7,914 bases of DNA from Methyloglobulus sp. GTDB taxonomy: Bacteria; Pseudomonadota; Gammaproteobacteria; Methylococcales; Methylomonadaceae. This document shows positions 6,390 through 7,914 of the stretch, one piece after another. The stretch lies in assembly GCA_013140405.1 (NCBI GenBank), contig JABFSV010000058.1, forward strand, positions 1 to 7,914, in the 5' to 3' direction. A model generated the notes under the pieces. It was not told the origin of the DNA, searched no databases, and worked only from the letters and a program-made list of their open reading frames with translations. Each line of letters opens with the position of its first letter. Within the stretch, counting starts at the first letter, position 1. Made by a program: the position numbers and the translations under genes.

Positions 6390-6542
6390 ATGAGTACTCT
6401 AAACAAAGACATTTTGATTGGGTTGATGTTCATCGCTGGAACCTGGAGCTTTATTTCAGGTCAATTCATTTTCTCAACTATGCTGTTCGCAGGTGCTGCC
6501 ATTTACAGCAATATGGTTATGCGGACTAGCGAAACCCGTTAA
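6390..6542 (+). CDS. Small two-helix membrane protein, unknown function
   Basis: This 50-codon gene (begins MSTLNKDILIGLMFIAG, ends MRTSETR) has a GGGA ribosome binding site 7 nt before the ATG, its own promoter-like sequence at 6282-6309 and a strong terminator directly behind. That full transcription-unit layout is the main argument that it is real. Two hydrophobic stretches, about residues 8-23 and 26-44, are split by Ser-Gly-Gln, suggesting a membrane hairpin. Lys6 and Arg45/Arg50 flank the pair, so both ends could face the cytoplasm. There is no signal-peptide cleavage site, no cysteine and no catalytic motif. I do not recognise the family and assign no function. Its place after tatABC need not mean a link to protein export. 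Confidence 0.7.
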   Translation: MSTLNKDILIGLMFIAGTWSFISGQFIFSTMLFAGAAIYSNMVMRTSETR

Positions 6543-6560
6543 TTTGATGTTGTGTGTCGA

Positions 6561-6596
6561 CAAGCAGAACCCCCCTCATAGCTCTGCTTGGTTTTT
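6561..6596 (+). terminator. Intrinsic terminator of the small membrane-protein gene
   Basis: CAAGCAGA (6561-6568) pairs perfectly with TCTGCTTG (6583-6590), followed by GTTTTT (6591-6596), 18 nt after the stop codon. The right arm and T-run lie inside the last codons of the convergent minus-strand gene. On the minus strand no T-run follows the stem, so it acts on plus-strand transcripts only. Confidence 0.8.
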
Positions 6597-7914
6597 CGCC
6601 TCCTTAAGCGCTTGCGCGTAGGGAGGTTTTTTTTTGCCTTGATTTTCTACAGGCGAAGCACATGTGACCAGCGCGTGTTTCCATAACAAATCTTCAACTT
6701 CACATTGCGGGACAAAACCTGTGACCGCGTATTTTAATACCGCCCTTACACACTCAAAATCTTCGTTCTGGGTTGCTTTTGCCAGTGTATCAAGCAAGGC
6801 TTCTAACTCCTCCCAAGCAATGACCTGTTCTTCTGCACGCATGATGCGCTTATGCGTGGTATCGGAAACATTGTCGCCTATCAAAAGCTCTTCATAAAGC
6901 TTCTCCCCTGGACGTAGGCCAATAAAATTAATTTCGACCTCACCGTCAGGATGATTTTCATCTTTCACTTCCAGGCCACTTAGATGGATCATCCGCTTTG
7001 CCAAGTCAACAATGCGTATAGGCTCACCCATGTCCAAAACAAAAACATCGCCACCTAAGCCCATTGCTCCTGCCTGGATAACCAGCTGTGCGGCTTCGGG
7101 TATGGTCATAAAGTAACGGATAACCCTGGAGTCAGTGACAGTGACCGGCCCACCTTGGGCTATCTGTTCCCTAAACAAAGGCACGACAGACCCGGAAGAA
7201 TCAAGCACATTACCAAATCTCACCATAGTGAAACGCGTCTTATGTTTGTCGGCATCCTGGCTGAGGGCTTGAAGGATCAATTCGGCAAAACGCTTCGTTG
7301 CTCCCATGGTATTAGTGGGTCTTACCGCCTTATCGGTTGAAATCAACACAAATGTTTCAACATTTGCACTAATAGCGGCTTTTGCAGCATTTAGCGTGCC
7401 GAATATATTATTCCAGACGGCTTCCCCTGGATTTTTTTCAACCATCGGAACATGCTTATAGGCTGCGGCATGGTAGATAGTTTGTGGCTCGAATGCCTTA
7501 CAAACCCTTTCGATTCGCCCTTCATCTCTAACCGAACCGAGCACTGAAATAATTTCTGTCTCTCTTTCGGAGCTTGCCTTGGCGCTTAAATGGCGCAATT
7601 CCCTTTCAATCGCATATAACGCGTATTCACATAATTCAAAAAGAACCAACGATTTAGGCTCTAGTTGAATAATTTGACGACACAACTCAGACCCTATCGA
7701 CCCGCCCGCACCAGTCACCATCACCACTTTTCCAGCAATGTTGGCAGATAACAACGACGTATCAGGGGGCACCGAATCCCTACCCAAAAGATCCGCTATT
7801 TCAATCTCTTGAAGCGCATCAACTTTAACTTTCCCCTGTGCAATATCGGATAATCCCGGCATGGACATGACATGGACTGCATAGGGTTCCAGTAAACGGA
7901 TAATCTCACTTTTT
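6576..7914 (-). CDS. FlaA1/WbpM/CapD-type nucleotide-sugar 4,6-dehydratase, C-terminal part (5' end outside window)
   Basis: The protein belongs to the extended short-chain dehydrogenase family that converts UDP-GlcNAc-type sugars to 4-keto-6-deoxy intermediates for O-antigen, capsule or glycan synthesis. About 445 residues are visible and the frame runs off the window end. The ATG at 7868 is internal, because in-frame codons upstream (EIIRLLEPYAVHV) continue the family's pre-catalytic domain. The missing part would be the N-terminal membrane region. Counted from the first visible codon: NAD-binding TGAGGSIG (67-74), HAAAYKHVPMVE (148-159), and STDKAVRPTNTMGATKR with Ser192, Met203 and Lys207. 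Met in place of the usual catalytic Tyr is the Ser-Met-Lys signature of the large membrane-linked WbpM type. RPGEKLYEEL is also typical. The last roughly 20 codons overlap two opposite-strand terminators. The final product sugar cannot be told from sequence. Confidence 0.92.
   Translation of the reverse strand, partial: KSEIIRLLEPYAVHVMSMPGLSDIAQGKVKVDALQEIEIADLLGRDSVPPDTSLLSANIAGKVVMVTGAGGSIGSELCRQIIQLEPKSLVLFELCEYALYAIERELRHLSAKASSERETEIISVLGSVRDEGRIERVCKAFEPQTIYHAAAYKHVPMVEKNPGEAVWNNIFGTLNAAKAAISANVETFVLISTDKAVRPTNTMGATKRFAELILQALSQDADKHKTRFTMVRFGNVLDSSGSVVPLFREQIAQGGPVTVTDSRVIRYFMTIPEAAQLVIQAGAMGLGGDVFVLDMGEPIRIVDLAKRMIHLSGLEVKDENHPDGEVEINFIGLRPGEKLYEELLIGDNVSDTTHKRIMRAEEQVIAWEELEALLDTLAKATQNEDFECVRAVLKYAVTGFVPQCEVEDLLWKHALVTCASPVENQGKKKPPYAQALKEAKNQAEL
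6599..6635 (+). terminator. Second, tandem plus-strand intrinsic terminator
   Basis: The left arm 6599-6610 pairs with 6615-6626: CCTCC with GGAGG, then a T-G wobble, two A-T pairs, one A/G mismatch and GCG with CGC, capped by a CTTG tetraloop. Nine Ts follow (6627-6635). It has textbook form and lies wholly within the coding sequence of the minus-strand gene. Only the plus strand carries a T-run downstream. It probably backs up the terminator at 6561 and keeps transcription from running antisense into the neighbouring gene. Confidence 0.8.

Noticed and set aside
6526..6579. 17-codon minus-strand frame starting in an ATGA overlap with the dehydratase stop
   Set aside because: An AAGGAGG sequence lies upstream but about 19 nt away, too far for normal initiation. 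The frame is very short and overlaps the small gene and its terminator.

Overview
The window looks like chromosomal DNA of a moderate-GC gammaproteobacterium. The TypA, TatB and TatC proteins read as gammaproteobacterial by eye. The order hisB-hisH-hisA-hisF-hisI-hisE-tatA-tatB-tatC is the non-enteric beta/gamma arrangement: HisB is monofunctional and HisI and HisE are separate, unlike the fused enteric proteins. A methylotroph or methanotroph relative (Methylococcales-like) is plausible, but this is only an impression.

Layout. 1-831 (+) is the C-terminal part of the translational GTPase TypA/BipA. 832-1211 is a 380-bp intergenic stretch. It holds a ladder of alternating GGGGC/GCCCC segments that can form competing hairpins, a convincing minus-strand intrinsic terminator, a possible short minus-strand RNA feeding that terminator, and the AT-rich upstream region of hisB. 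1212-4735 (+) is a compact histidine cluster, hisB-hisH-hisA-hisF-hisI-hisE, whose last four genes overlap. 4783-6101 (+) is tatA-tatB-tatC, the full twin-arginine translocase, 47 bp after hisE and probably in the same transcription unit.

6102-6389 is an AT-rich regulatory gap. It contains a 13-bp palindrome, a good sigma70-like promoter and a leader with a possible terminator/antiterminator arrangement. The leader precedes a 50-codon gene (6390-6542, +) for a small, unrecognised two-helix membrane protein. Two tandem plus-strand terminators follow at 6561-6635. They lie inside or at the end of the convergent minus-strand gene (6576-7914), a FlaA1/WbpM/CapD-type nucleotide-sugar 4,6-dehydratase whose N-terminal membrane part is outside the window.

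How the genes work together. HisE, HisI, HisA, HisH/HisF and HisB catalyse consecutive middle steps of histidine synthesis, from phosphoribosyl-ATP to imidazole-acetol phosphate. HisG, HisC, HisD and the histidinol-phosphate phosphatase are not here and must be encoded elsewhere. TatABC exports folded proteins across the inner membrane. Most of the window is ordinary core genome. The parts worth a second look are the two intergenic regions and the small membrane protein unit with its regulatory elements.
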